Shown one piece after another: positions 30,715 to 39,727 of a DNA stretch of 64,000 bases. Position 1 is the first letter of the stretch; each line of letters opens with the position of its first letter. The notes beneath the pieces were generated by a model that made no database searches, was not told the origin of the DNA, and worked only from the letters and a program-made list of their open reading frames with translations. Source of the stretch: Sphingomonas melonis (lineage in GTDB: Bacteria > Pseudomonadota > Alphaproteobacteria > Sphingomonadales > Sphingomonadaceae); assembly GCF_013409985.1 (NCBI RefSeq), contig NZ_JACCBY010000002.1:62001-126000 (forward strand), in the 5' to 3' direction. Made by a program: the position numbers and the translations under genes.

Positions 30715-31683
30715 TCAGCTCGTCGGCGTCTCGGTGCTGGGTGCCGGGCCGCCGGTGGTGCCGCCGGTCGTCCCGATCGGCGTCGGTGCGCCGGGCGCCT
30801 CCGCCTTCGGTACCGCCGTGCCCGATTCGCCGGGGAGCGAGGGCGTCTTCGCCCCGGGCGTGCCGGCCGGGATGATCGGCTGGCCCGGCGGGATCGGTGC
30901 GACCGGCTTGACCGGATGCTTCTGCATCAGCTCGTAAGCGTGATTGTACCAGTCGGTACCGGGATAATTGGCGCCGAGCACCGCGGTGGCCTTCTGCGCT
31001 TCCTCGGGCAGGCCGACGGCGAGGTAGCTTTCGGTCAGGCGCATCAGCGCCTCGGGCGTGTGCGTCGTTGTCTGGAACTTGTCGATCACGGTACGGAAGC
31101 GGAGCGTCGCCGCCAGCCACTGGCCGCGCGTCTCGTAGAACCGCCCGATCTCCATCTCCTTGCCGGCGAGGTGATCGTTGACCAGATCGATCTTCAGCCG
31201 CGCGTCGGAGGCGTAGCGCGTGTTCGGATAACGGCGGGTCAGTTCGCCGAGTGCGTCGAGCGCCTGGCGCGTGATCTTCTGGTCGCGGGTGACGTCGCGG
31301 ATCTGCTCGTAATAGCTCAGCGCGACGAGATAATAAGCATAGGGCGCGTCGCGGTTGCCGGGATGGACCGACAGGAAGCGCTGCGCCGACTGGATGCTCT
31401 GGGTATAATCCTTGTTCAGGTAATAGCTGAACGCGCTCATCAACTGCGCGCGGCGTGCCCAGATCGAATAGGGATGCTGGCGCTCGACCTCGTCGAACAG
31501 CACCGCCGCCTCCTTGTAGCGGCCCTGATCGAGCCGCTTGCGCGCCGTCGAATACAGCGTGCCGACGTCGCGGGCGACATAGGGCAGGTCGGACTTCGCA
31601 CGATTGCGGGCGCAGCCCGCGACGGGAAGCGCGAGGACGGCGATCAGCGCTGCGGCAAGCGCCTTGGACTGGGGGATACGCAT
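30715..31683 (-). CDS. bamD: Outer membrane assembly lipoprotein BamD
   Basis: Lipoprotein of the BAM complex that inserts beta-barrel proteins in the outer membrane. The 322-residue product has a signal peptide with lipobox LPVAGC (Cys near 24), then five TPR repeats (about 40-250; RYPNTRYASDARLKIDLVND is the conserved stretch). The C terminus carries an extra 60-residue tail rich in Pro, Gly and Thr, beginning PVKPVAPIPPGQPIIPAG, which is not part of the TPR core. lpxC, often upstream, is not present here. Confidence 0.94.
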   Translation of the reverse strand: MRIPQSKALAAALIAVLALPVAGCARNRAKSDLPYVARDVGTLYSTARKRLDQGRYKEAAVLFDEVERQHPYSIWARRAQLMSAFSYYLNKDYTQSIQSAQRFLSVHPGNRDAPYAYYLVALSYYEQIRDVTRDQKITRQALDALGELTRRYPNTRYASDARLKIDLVNDHLAGKEMEIGRFYETRGQWLAATLRFRTVIDKFQTTTHTPEALMRLTESYLAVGLPEEAQKATAVLGANYPGTDWYNHAYELMQKHPVKPVAPIPPGQPIIPAGTPGAKTPSLPGESGTAVPKAEAPGAPTPIGTTGGTTGGPAPSTETPTS

Positions 31684-31774
31684 CGGCTAAGGCTCTTAGC
31701 GTAAGGCCGCCCGTGCGAACAATCCCCCCCGTCGCACGTTGGCGCCAAGTTGATACGATCACGAAAGGACCCGC

Positions 31775-32599
31775 ATGCCTGCTACCCTGCTCCACACCCA
31801 TCGCGTCGAAAAGCCATGGGGTCGGCATGATCTGGGCTTCGGGTTCGAGGATGCGCCGGCCGATGGCGAGCCGATCGGCGAGATCTGGTTTCAGGAGCCG
31901 GGCGACACCTCCCCGGACCTGCTGATCAAATATCTGTTCACCGGCCAGAAACTGTCCGTGCAGGTCCATCCCGACGACGAGCAGGCGCATGCGCGCGGCC
32001 TGCCGCGCGGCAAGGACGAATGCTGGACGATCCTCGCCGCCCGCCCCGATTCGACGATCGCACTCGGCCCCAAGGCGCCGATCACCGCCGACAAGCTGCG
32101 CGCCGATGCGCAGGACGGCTCGATCGAGGACGATCTCGACTGGGTGCCGGTCAAGGCCGGCGATTTCTATTATGCGCCCTCGGGGACGATCCACGCGATC
32201 GGCGGCGGGCTGACGTTGATCGAGGTGCAGCAGAACAGCGAGACGACCTACCGTCTCTACGATTACGGCAGCGATCGCGAGTTGCACCTCGACGACGGCG
32301 TCGCGGTCTCGCACCTCACGCCCTATCAGCCGATCACCTCGCCGGGCGCTGCGGGCGAGGGGCGCACCATCCTGGTCGAGGGGCCGAAGTTCGTGCTGGA
32401 ACGCTGGTCGGCGGGCGAGCGGCAGGTGGCCTTGCCGGAAGGCCGCACCGGCTGGCTCGTGCCGATCAGCGGCTCGGGCGAGATCGCGGGGGTGGCGTTT
32501 AACGCCGGTGAGTGCCTGACGGTGACGGGCAGCGAGACGGTCACCACCAGCGGTGATGCCGATATCCTGTTTGCCTACCCCGGCACGCAGCGGATCTGA
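31775..32599 (+). CDS. Class I mannose-6-phosphate isomerase
   Basis: Zinc-dependent sugar isomerase interconverting mannose-6-phosphate and fructose-6-phosphate. The 274-residue product has the cupin metal site: QVHPDD (near 68-73), an acidic ligand in DECW and the second histidine in GTIHAIGGG (near 136-144). It is shorter than the eukaryotic-type enzymes but normal for the short bacterial group. A glycosyltransferase gene follows about 50 nt downstream; together they suggest supply and use of mannose-type sugars in an envelope polysaccharide. Divergent from bamD. Confidence 0.9.
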   Translation: MPATLLHTHRVEKPWGRHDLGFGFEDAPADGEPIGEIWFQEPGDTSPDLLIKYLFTGQKLSVQVHPDDEQAHARGLPRGKDECWTILAARPDSTIALGPKAPITADKLRADAQDGSIEDDLDWVPVKAGDFYYAPSGTIHAIGGGLTLIEVQQNSETTYRLYDYGSDRELHLDDGVAVSHLTPYQPITSPGAAGEGRTILVEGPKFVLERWSAGERQVALPEGRTGWLVPISGSGEIAGVAFNAGECLTVTGSETVTTSGDADILFAYPGTQRI

Positions 32600-32647
32600 C
32601 GATCCGATTGGGGAAAGCCTTAACGTCATGTGGTTAGTACGCGGATC

Positions 32648-33856
32648 ATGGTCCGCGTACTGACGCTCTCGACGCTCTTCCCCGATGCCACCCGGCCCAA
32701 TTTCGGGGTGTTCGTCGAGCGGCAGACGCGGGGCCTCGCCGCTGCCGACGGTGTCGAGGTCCGTGTCGTTGCACCCATCGGTCTGCCGCCGGGGCCGCTC
32801 GCGCGTATCCAGCATGCCGACAAGCTGACCCTGCCGCAGCGCGAGCAATGGAAGGGGCTCGACGTTTATCGTCCTCGCTTCGCGTCGATCCCCGCGGTTC
32901 GCGGCCGCTGGCACGTCGACCGGTTGGTCCGCGCGCTGACGCCGCTACTCGATCAGATCCGGGCCGACTTCCCCTTCGACGTCATCGATGCATCCTTCTT
33001 CTTCCCTGACGGACCAGCAGCGGTGGTGCTCGGCAAGCGCTACGGCGTCCCCGTCTCGATCAAGGCGCGTGGTGCCGATATCCATCATTGGGGCAGGCAG
33101 CGTCCGACCGCGACACAGGTCATCGCCGCCGCGCAGGCGGCCGACGGCCTGCTGGCGGTGAGCGCGTCGATGCGGGACGACATGGCGGCGCTCGGCATGC
33201 CCGCCGACCGCATCCGCGTCCATCATACCGGCGTCGACCTCGATCGTTTCCGGCCTGTAGAAGACCGTAGCGTGGCGAAGGCAGCGCTTGGGCTCGCGGG
33301 ACCGTTGGTGCTGTCGCTCGGCGCGCTGATCCCGCGCAAGGGGCATGATCTGGTGATCGAAGCCGTCGCCGCCTTGCCGGATGTTTCGCTGGCGATCGCC
33401 GGGAACGGACCGGAGCGGGATCGGCTGATCGCACGCGGGGCGGAGCTGGGCCTGGGCGATCGGTTGCATATGCTCGGCAGCGTCCCGCATGGCGACCTGC
33501 CCGCAATCTGCGCCGCGGCGGATGTGATGGCGCTGGCCTCCGCGTCGGAGGGATTGGCGAATGCGTGGATCGAGGCGCTCGCCTGCGGCACGCCGATCGT
33601 GATCTCGGACGCGGGCGGTGCGCGGGAGCTGGTGACATCCCGTGCTGCCGGACGGATCGTGCCGAGAGACGCGGGGGCCTTCGCGACGGCAATTGCCGAG
33701 CTGCTCGCCGCGCCGCCGGAGCCTAAAGCCGTGCGCGCCAGTGCACTGCCGTTCACCTGGGAGGCGAATACGGCGGCCCTTGTCGACCATCTATGTGGCT
33801 TGGTCGCCCGCTATAGGCGCGACGCGGTTCCGATGCCTCAGGCGTCGAGGGGGTAG
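32648..33856 (+). CDS. Glycosyltransferase family 4 protein
   Basis: GT-B fold glycosyltransferase of 402 residues. The N-terminal half contains TRPNFGVFVERQ and the acceptor-binding domain; the C-terminal donor domain has the E-x7-E motif in SEGLANAWIEALACGTP. The probable donor is a nucleotide sugar for polysaccharide or glycolipid synthesis; specificity cannot be read. ATG 32648 is preferred over GTG 32630, which would add six residues. It overlaps the 3' end of the convergent Mth938-like gene by 19 nt. Confidence 0.85.
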   Translation: MVRVLTLSTLFPDATRPNFGVFVERQTRGLAAADGVEVRVVAPIGLPPGPLARIQHADKLTLPQREQWKGLDVYRPRFASIPAVRGRWHVDRLVRALTPLLDQIRADFPFDVIDASFFFPDGPAAVVLGKRYGVPVSIKARGADIHHWGRQRPTATQVIAAAQAADGLLAVSASMRDDMAALGMPADRIRVHHTGVDLDRFRPVEDRSVAKAALGLAGPLVLSLGALIPRKGHDLVIEAVAALPDVSLAIAGNGPERDRLIARGAELGLGDRLHMLGSVPHGDLPAICAAADVMALASASEGLANAWIEALACGTPIVISDAGGARELVTSRAAGRIVPRDAGAFATAIAELLAAPPEPKAVRASALPFTWEANTAALVDHLCGLVARYRRDAVPMPQASRG

Positions 33857-34212
33857 AGCGCGGCGCCGATGACGCGGCCCTCGCCGCGCAACACGCCCCA
33901 GGCGCGGGCGGCGGCGCGGCTGTCCATTGCCTCGACCCCGATCCCGCGATCCTCCAGCGCGGCGACCAGAGTCACCGGCGGCCGCACCAGCGTGGCGCCC
34001 GTGCCGATCAGGATGAATTCGGGACTGGCGTCGATCAGCATCTGCAATGCCGCCTCGCCGAGATCGGCAAGCGGCGGCGGTGTCCATTCCGCCGCCTCTT
34101 CATGCGTCATCAGCAACGCGCGGACGACGTGCTCCTCGTCGATACGGAAGCCGCTGCCGACGAAGCCGCGTACGATCGGACCGCCGCTCTGGGCATCGGG
34201 CTGCATGCGCAT
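33838..34212 (-). CDS. Mth938-like (DUF498) domain protein
   Basis: Small protein of 124 residues of the Mth938-like family, recognised by GPIVRGFVGSGFRIDEEHV and PEFILIGTGATLVRPP. The mitochondrial relative NDUFAF3 assists complex I assembly; the bacterial role is not settled. It starts just before the end of secF on the same strand, five nt from its stop, and is regularly found downstream of secDF in alphaproteobacteria. An upstream ATG at 34248 would overlap secF by 32 nt. Confidence 0.85.
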   Translation of the reverse strand: MRMQPDAQSGGPIVRGFVGSGFRIDEEHVVRALLMTHEEAAEWTPPPLADLGEAALQMLIDASPEFILIGTGATLVRPPVTLVAALEDRGIGVEAMDSRAAARAWGVLRGEGRVIGAALYPLDA

Positions 34213-34216
34213 CGGC

Positions 34217-35191
34217 TCAGCGCTCGCGCGGGGCGACGCGCTCCGCATTGTCCGTCACGCCGCGCGCCGGCTTCTCGCCGCCGGTCGGCTCGGCGCGCAG
34301 GCCGAGCGTGATGAGCAGCGACGACGACACGTAGATCGACGAATAAGTGCCGACGACAATACCGAGGATCATCGCTGCGGTGAAGCCGCGCAGCACGTGG
34401 CCGCCGAGCAGCAGCATCGCAATCAGCGCGAGCAGGATCGTCACCGAGGTCATGACGGTACGCGGCAGCGTCTCGTTGACCGACAGGTTGATGATCTCGC
34501 GCATATCCATCTTGCGATAGCGGCGCATGTTCTCGCGGATGCGATCGTCGATGACGATCTTGTCGTTGATCGAATAGCCGATGATGGTAAGCACCGCCGC
34601 GATGATGTTCAGATCGAACTCGAACTGAGTCAGCGCGAAGAAGCCCACGGTCATCAGCAGATCGTGGACGATGGCGACGATCGTGGAGACGCCGAACTGC
34701 CATTCGAAGCGCAGGATCGCGAACAGGCCGATGCCGAGCACCGCGAGCACCACGGCAAGGACGCCGTGCTGGATCAGCTCGCCCGACACCTTGCCCGACA
34801 CGGTCGAGTAACGGCTGAAGGTGGCGCCGGGAAACGCCTGCGCCAGCGCGGTCTCGACCTTCTTGACGACGGCGTTGGTCGCTCCCTCATCGGCGCCTTC
34901 CTGGACGGGGAGGCGGATCGTCAAGGTCTTCGGGTCGCCAAATTGCTGCAGCGACGCATCGCCGACGCCGAGGCGATCGATGACCGTCCGCACCTTGTCC
35001 TGATCGGGCTGGCTCGGGAATTTCTCCTCGATCATCAGGCCGCCGACGAAATCGACGCCGAAGTTCAGCCCCTTGAGGCCGGTGATGCCGATCGCGATCA
35101 CGCTGAGCAGCAGCGTCAGTCCGAACGCCCAGCCGCGCAGGCGGACGAAGTCGATGTTCGTATTGTCGGGTACGATTTTCAGGAGGCGCAT
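34217..35191 (-). CDS. secF: Protein-export membrane protein SecF
   Basis: Component of the SecDF complex, which uses the proton motive force to help SecYEG translocate proteins. The 324-residue product has six membrane helices, a periplasmic P1-like domain after TM1, and the signatures GLNFGVDFVGGLMIEE and GYSINDKIVIDDRIRENMR with the conserved Asp of the family. The operon order is yajC-secD-secF-Mth938, with secD 16 nt upstream. Confidence 0.97.
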   Translation of the reverse strand: MRLLKIVPDNTNIDFVRLRGWAFGLTLLLSVIAIGITGLKGLNFGVDFVGGLMIEEKFPSQPDQDKVRTVIDRLGVGDASLQQFGDPKTLTIRLPVQEGADEGATNAVVKKVETALAQAFPGATFSRYSTVSGKVSGELIQHGVLAVVLAVLGIGLFAILRFEWQFGVSTIVAIVHDLLMTVGFFALTQFEFDLNIIAAVLTIIGYSINDKIVIDDRIRENMRRYRKMDMREIINLSVNETLPRTVMTSVTILLALIAMLLLGGHVLRGFTAAMILGIVVGTYSSIYVSSSLLITLGLRAEPTGGEKPARGVTDNAERVAPRER

Positions 35192-35207
35192 GTTCTGGCC
35201 TTTCGCC

Positions 35208-36806
35208 TCAAATGTTGATCGTCTTGGGCTTCTCGCGCCGAATCCACTGCGCGACGAGCATGCGCGTGAAGGTGACGGCGGTGAAGACCGAGGTGGCGAT
35301 ACCGATCAGCAGCACGACCGCGAAGCCCTTGACCGGGCCGGAGCCCAGCGCGAACATGATGATGCCGGAAATGGCATGCGTCATATTGGCCTCGAAGATG
35401 GTGCGGCTCGCTTCCTTGTAACCGAGTTCGACAGCCTGGACGACCGTGCGTCCGCGCCGGCGCTCTTCGCGAATACGCTCGTTGATCAGCACGTTGGCAT
35501 CGACCGCGGTACCGATCGTCAGCACGAAGCCGGCAATGCCGGGAAGCGTCAGCGTACCGTTGAGCAGCGCGAGCACGCCGAGGATGACGAACACGTTGAT
35601 GACGACAGCGATGTTCGCATAGAGCCCGAACCGGCCGTAGGTCAGGAACATGAAGGCGACGACCAGCGCCACCGCGACCGAACAGGCGAGAATGCCGGCT
35701 CGGATGGAGTCTGCGCCGAGATCGGGGCCGACGGTCGATTCCTCGATGACCTTGAGAGCGACCGGCAGCTTGCCCGAGCGCAGCGCGATCGCGAGCTGGT
35801 TGGCGCTCTCGACGGTGAAGCCACCGTTGATGACAGCGTTGCCGCCGAGGATCGGTTCGTTGATGTTGGGGGCCGAGATCACCTTGTTGTCGATGATCAT
35901 CGCGAACGGCTTGCCGGTGTTCTGCTGCGTGACGCGAGCGAAACGGTTGCCGCCGGCCGCATTGAACGTGATCTGCACGTTGGGCTGGTTGGTCTGCTGA
36001 TCGAACGCCTGACGCGAATCCGCCAATTGGTCGCCCGAGATGATGACCGACCGCTTCACCGCGATGAACGGAATGCCGGAGGGATTGCCGGGGTACGGCA
36101 GCACCTGGCTGCCGACCGGGGCGATGCCCTTGAGCAGATCGGCCGGATTGGCGGTGGTATCGACCAGCTTGAACTCGAGCCGGGCCGTCTTGCCGAGCAG
36201 ATCCTTGAGCGCCTGCGGGTTCTGCAAGCCCGGAACCTGCACGAGGATGCGATTGTCGCCCTGCCGGACGATCGTCGGCTCACGCGTACCGAGTTCGTCG
36301 ATACGCTTGCGGACGACGTTGGTGGCGTCCTCCATGGCCGTCTTGATCGCCTGCTGCAGGCCGGCCTGCGTCGGGGACAGTACGAAGCGGCTCGAATCGA
36401 CGACCTGGATGTCCCATTCGCGCTGGCCGGTCATGCCGGCACCGCCGCCGGTGATGCCGAGCAGCCGCTCGCGCGCCGCGTCGACCTGGCTGGGATCGCG
36501 CAGCATGAAGCTGATCTGGTTGTTGCGCGTCGAGATTTCACCGATCTCGATCCGCGGCGTGCCGTTGCGCATCGTGCCCTGGATCTGCTCGCGCAGAGCT
36601 TCGATCCGCGTGTTCGCCAGGTCCTGCGTATCCGCCTCGAGCATCAGATAGCTGCCGCCGGCGAGGTCGAGCCCCTTGTTGACGCGCGGGTGGAACGGCC
36701 AGTTCGCCGTTGTCGATTCGGGCAGGAACGTCGGGATGGCCAGCGCGCAGAGCAGCGCGAGCACTGCCCAGATCGAGACTACCTTCCAGCGCGGGAAGTC
36801 GAGCAT
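35208..36806 (-). CDS. secD: Protein translocase subunit SecD
   Basis: Larger SecDF subunit with 532 residues: TM1, a periplasmic P1 head domain (about 40-330) and five further helices. Conserved segments KGLDLAGGSYLMLEAD near the start and GTAVDANVLINERIREERRRG in the membrane part match the family and contain the Asp needed for proton flow. Its ATG overlaps the yajC stop by one base (TGATG), so translation is coupled. Confidence 0.97.
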   Translation of the reverse strand: MLDFPRWKVVSIWAVLALLCALAIPTFLPESTTANWPFHPRVNKGLDLAGGSYLMLEADTQDLANTRIEALREQIQGTMRNGTPRIEIGEISTRNNQISFMLRDPSQVDAARERLLGITGGGAGMTGQREWDIQVVDSSRFVLSPTQAGLQQAIKTAMEDATNVVRKRIDELGTREPTIVRQGDNRILVQVPGLQNPQALKDLLGKTARLEFKLVDTTANPADLLKGIAPVGSQVLPYPGNPSGIPFIAVKRSVIISGDQLADSRQAFDQQTNQPNVQITFNAAGGNRFARVTQQNTGKPFAMIIDNKVISAPNINEPILGGNAVINGGFTVESANQLAIALRSGKLPVALKVIEESTVGPDLGADSIRAGILACSVAVALVVAFMFLTYGRFGLYANIAVVINVFVILGVLALLNGTLTLPGIAGFVLTIGTAVDANVLINERIREERRRGRTVVQAVELGYKEASRTIFEANMTHAISGIIMFALGSGPVKGFAVVLLIGIATSVFTAVTFTRMLVAQWIRREKPKTINI

Positions 36807-37144
36807 CAGTCGTTCGCCGGCTTCGTGTTGAGGCCGGTCACCTCGGCCAGCGTCGCCTTGACCACGCGGATGCGGGTGTTGGGTGCGATCTCGACCTCGA
36901 CGAAATTGTCCTCGACCCGCGTGACCTTGCCGACGACGCCGCCGGCCGTGACGACGCTGTCGCCCTTCTTCACCGCGGCGACCGCCTGTTGCAGCGCCTT
37001 CATCCGCGCCTGCTGCGGGCGAATCATCAGGAAGTAGAAGACGATGAAGATGAGCAGCAGCGGCGCGAAGCTGATAAGCTGGGCGTAGCCGCCGGATTCA
37101 GCGGCGCCGCCGGCGGTCTGTGCATAGGCTGGAGAGATGAACAT
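36806..37144 (-). CDS. yajC: Preprotein translocase subunit YajC
   Basis: Small inner-membrane partner of SecDF with 112 residues: one hydrophobic helix (near 24-42, ending FYFLMIRPQQ, the family signature) followed by a basic cytoplasmic domain with GDSVVTAGGVVGKV. The ATG at 37144 gives a normal N terminus; the frame is open for another 21 codons upstream. First gene of the secDF operon. Confidence 0.95.
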   Translation of the reverse strand: MFISPAYAQTAGGAAESGGYAQLISFAPLLLIFIVFYFLMIRPQQARMKALQQAVAAVKKGDSVVTAGGVVGKVTRVEDNFVEVEIAPNTRIRVVKATLAEVTGLNTKPAND

Positions 37145-37348
37145 CGGATCCGTGCATGGCTGATCGGCGGGGGAAATCCTCCGCACAAGATATCCGCGCG
37201 CTAGCATCGGTCAGGGCAGCGCGCAATGTTGCGCCGCTGCAACGGCTCTTCCCGGCGCGGCAACGATAAAGGCCGCTTGCATCCCCCGGCGGACCCGCCT
37301 ACAGGCCCCGCTCCGGGATCGAAGGCCTTGCGCCGACGGTCCCTCGGT

Positions 37349-37425
37349 CGGGGCGTAGCGCAGCCTGGTAGCGCATCACACTGGGGGTGTGGGGGTCGCA
37401 GGTTCGAATCCTGTCGCCCCGACCA
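37349..37425 (+). tRNA. tRNA-Pro(GGG)
   Basis: A 77-nt cloverleaf including the encoded CCA. Acceptor CGGGGCG pairs with CGCCCCG, D stem GCGC/GCGC, anticodon stem TCACA/TGTGG with loop CTGGGGG (anticodon GGG), variable loop GGGTC, T arm GCAGG-TTCGAAT-CCTGT, discriminator A plus CCA. It decodes CCC. No flanking repeat of its 3' end was seen that would mark an integration site. Confidence 0.95.
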
Positions 37426-37528
37426 TTTCATCCGCTCGGAGCGAGCGGCCGGATCGATCCTAAGCGGATCTCCATTCCATGACAGCTTTATAGGACCAGC
37501 GGCGCGCGCGGCGACCGCCGCGCCGCCT

Positions 37529-38185
37529 TCATGCGTTGCGCAGATGCTGCAATTCGGCGTCGAGATCGGCGCGGGTCAGCTCGAGATGCTGGATCATCAA
37601 CTGTTCGACCGTCGCACCGTCGCCGTCCAGCCACGCCGTCAGCAGGTCGCGATGTTCGCGATCGGCGCGGGCGAACCGGCCGGCGGGTTCCAGATGCGCG
37701 ATGACATAGCGTTCGGCCAGCATCGCCAGCCGCTCGATCAACTGCGTCGTCAGCATCCGGTCGCCCGGCCGGACCAAAGCGACGTGGAAACGGCGGTGAC
37801 GCACCGCGACCTCGGTCGGCGCGGCATCGCGCGCCTCTTCGAGCGCGACGAGAGACTTGGTGGCATGGCTCCGGTCGTCATCGTCGGCCTCCGCGGCGCC
37901 GATCGCCGCGGCACGTGGCTCGATCGCCAGGCGGAGCGCATAGATTTCGTCGGCCTGCTCCGCCGACAGCGCGCGGACCGCATAGCCGCGGTTCGCCTGG
38001 CTGTGGATCAGCCCCTCATGTTCGAGCCGCACGAGCGCCTCGCGCAGCGGGATCTTGCTGACCCCCAGTTCGGCAGCCAGCGCGTCCTGGCGGATCGGCG
38101 CCTCGGCGCGGATTGACCCGTCGACGATCCGCTCGCGGACGATTTCGAAAACTTGGTCGGACAGGGTCCGTACGACGATGCTCAT
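37529..38185 (-). CDS. GntR-family regulator, FCD subfamily
   Basis: Transcription regulator of 218 residues with an N-terminal winged helix (about 8-72; [24 protein letters not shown] is the recognition region, position near 34-57) and a C-terminal all-helical FCD effector domain (about 80-205), which usually binds organic acids through metal-coordinating His/Asp. Its target is not evident; the adjacent efflux genes already have a MarR regulator. A GC-rich imperfect inverted repeat (37501-37527) follows its stop. Confidence 0.9.
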   Translation of the reverse strand: MSIVVRTLSDQVFEIVRERIVDGSIRAEAPIRQDALAAELGVSKIPLREALVRLEHEGLIHSQANRGYAVRALSAEQADEIYALRLAIEPRAAAIGAAEADDDDRSHATKSLVALEEARDAAPTEVAVRHRRFHVALVRPGDRMLTTQLIERLAMLAERYVIAHLEPAGRFARADREHRDLLTAWLDGDGATVEQLMIQHLELTRADLDAELQHLRNA

Positions 38186-38271
38186 CGGCTCATTTCCCAG
38201 CGCAAGGAACGCGGCGCGTATACGGTCCTCTTCCAGAATGTGGCTGTAAGATCAACATATTGCGCAGTCGA

Positions 38272-39720
38272 TTACGCCGCGGGCGGCACCGCGCCCCAGC
38301 CGAGCCCGAGCGCTTTCTGAAGGGCGATGAAGTCGCCGGTCAGCCCGGCGGTGCCGGCCGACAGGTTCTGCTCCGCGGAGACGCGCTGCCGTTCGGCATC
38401 GAGCGTGTCGATCAGCGTCGCGGTGCCGGCGCGGAAGCGCTGCTGCATCAGGTCGGCGGCGCGGTCGGCGCTGGCCTTGCTGCGCAGCAGGCTGGCGACC
38501 GTTTCGCGGCGATGCCCGAAGCGCGAGAGCGCGTCCTCGGCATCCTTCAGCGCGCTCAGCACGGCGCCGCGATATTGCGCCGCCGCCTCGTCGCGCAGCC
38601 CCTCGGCCTGGTTGATCCGCGCGCGGTTGCGGCCGAAATCGAGGAAATTCCATTGCAGCATCGGCGCGGCGAGCCCGACCAGCTTGTCCGGGCTGATGTC
38701 GGACAGCTTGGTCCCACCGAGCCCGATCAGTCCAAGGATGTTGAGCCGCGGGAAGCGTGCCGCGTCCGCGACCCCGATCTGGGCGGTACGCTGCGCCAGC
38801 TGACGCTCGGCGGCGCGGATGTCAGGCCGGCGCTGGAGCAGCGCGGCGGGATCGCCGACGGCGACCAGCGCGGGCGGCAACGGCACCGGGGCGGCCGGGG
38901 TGAGGCGGGCGTCGAGCGCACCCGGCTCCTGGCCGGTCAGTACGGCGAGCGCGTTGAGGTAGCTTTCCAGCTCCGCCTGCAGCGGCAGGATCTGGCCGTT
39001 CGTCGCCTCCACCTGACCGCGGAGCCGCTCGACATCGAGGTCGGATGCTGCGCCGCGCGTGAAGCGCTGTTGCGTCAGCTCGAGCATCTGCTGCTGCATC
39101 TGCACCGCGTCCCGCGACAGCGCGATGCGGCGCTGGACATCGCGCAAGTTGACATAGGCCTGGGCGACATCGGCGGTGAGGCTGACCTGCGCATCGGCGA
39201 CATTCGCCTCGGCGGCCTGTTCCTGCGCACGCGACGCCTCGACCGAGCGGCGGCGACCGCCGAACAGATCGACCTCCCAGCTCGCGTCGAAGCCGACGTT
39301 GTAGACGTCGACCGCGCTGGCCCCCGTGTCACCGCCATTGCCGTTGCCGCCGAAGTCGAACCCGGGAATGCGCGCGTGCAGATAGGTGGCAGAGGCATTG
39401 GCGCTCGGCGCCTGGTTGGCCCGCTCCAGCCGCAGCGCGGCGCGCGCCTGCCGCAGCCGCGCCGTTGCCACCGCGATATTGGGATTGGCAGCGAGTGCCT
39501 GTGATTCCAGTTCGGTGAGCAGCGGATCGTTGAGCTGTGTCCACCAGGCGGCAACGCCCGGCGCCGTCGGCGAGGCAAGTGCGCCGCCACGCTTGAAGGT
39601 CGCCGGCCCTGCGCTGTCGGCCAGGGTCCTGGGCGGTCCGGCATAGTTCGGGCCGACCGTGCAGGCGCCGAGCGCGAGCAGCGGCAGCAGCAGCAGGGAA
39701 GGGGAGCGGAGAAGGTGCAT
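38272..39720 (-). CDS. Efflux outer-membrane lipoprotein, NodT/OprM family
   Basis: TolC-like outer-membrane channel of 482 residues closing a tripartite pump. A lipoprotein signal peptide ends in LLALGACTVGPNY. Two OEP repeats follow, each with long helical hairpins (ANPNIAVATARLRQARAAL and RRPDIRAAERQLAQRTAQ are the conserved NodT stretches). ATG 39720 is preferred because GAGG lies 5 nt upstream; ATG 39723 is next to it. It is the last gene of the HlyD-MFS-NodT operon; the MFS stop lies 8 nt upstream. Confidence 0.92.
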   Translation of the reverse strand: MHLLRSPSLLLLPLLALGACTVGPNYAGPPRTLADSAGPATFKRGGALASPTAPGVAAWWTQLNDPLLTELESQALAANPNIAVATARLRQARAALRLERANQAPSANASATYLHARIPGFDFGGNGNGGDTGASAVDVYNVGFDASWEVDLFGGRRRSVEASRAQEQAAEANVADAQVSLTADVAQAYVNLRDVQRRIALSRDAVQMQQQMLELTQQRFTRGAASDLDVERLRGQVEATNGQILPLQAELESYLNALAVLTGQEPGALDARLTPAAPVPLPPALVAVGDPAALLQRRPDIRAAERQLAQRTAQIGVADAARFPRLNILGLIGLGGTKLSDISPDKLVGLAAPMLQWNFLDFGRNRARINQAEGLRDEAAAQYRGAVLSALKDAEDALSRFGHRRETVASLLRSKASADRAADLMQQRFRAGTATLIDTLDAERQRVSAEQNLSAGTAGLTGDFIALQKALGLGWGAVPPAA

Positions 39721-39727
39721 CATCGCC

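Noticed and set aside
37349..37528. Integration site at tRNA-Pro
   Set aside because: No repeat of the tRNA 3' end and no integrase were seen nearby; flanks are ordinary housekeeping genes.
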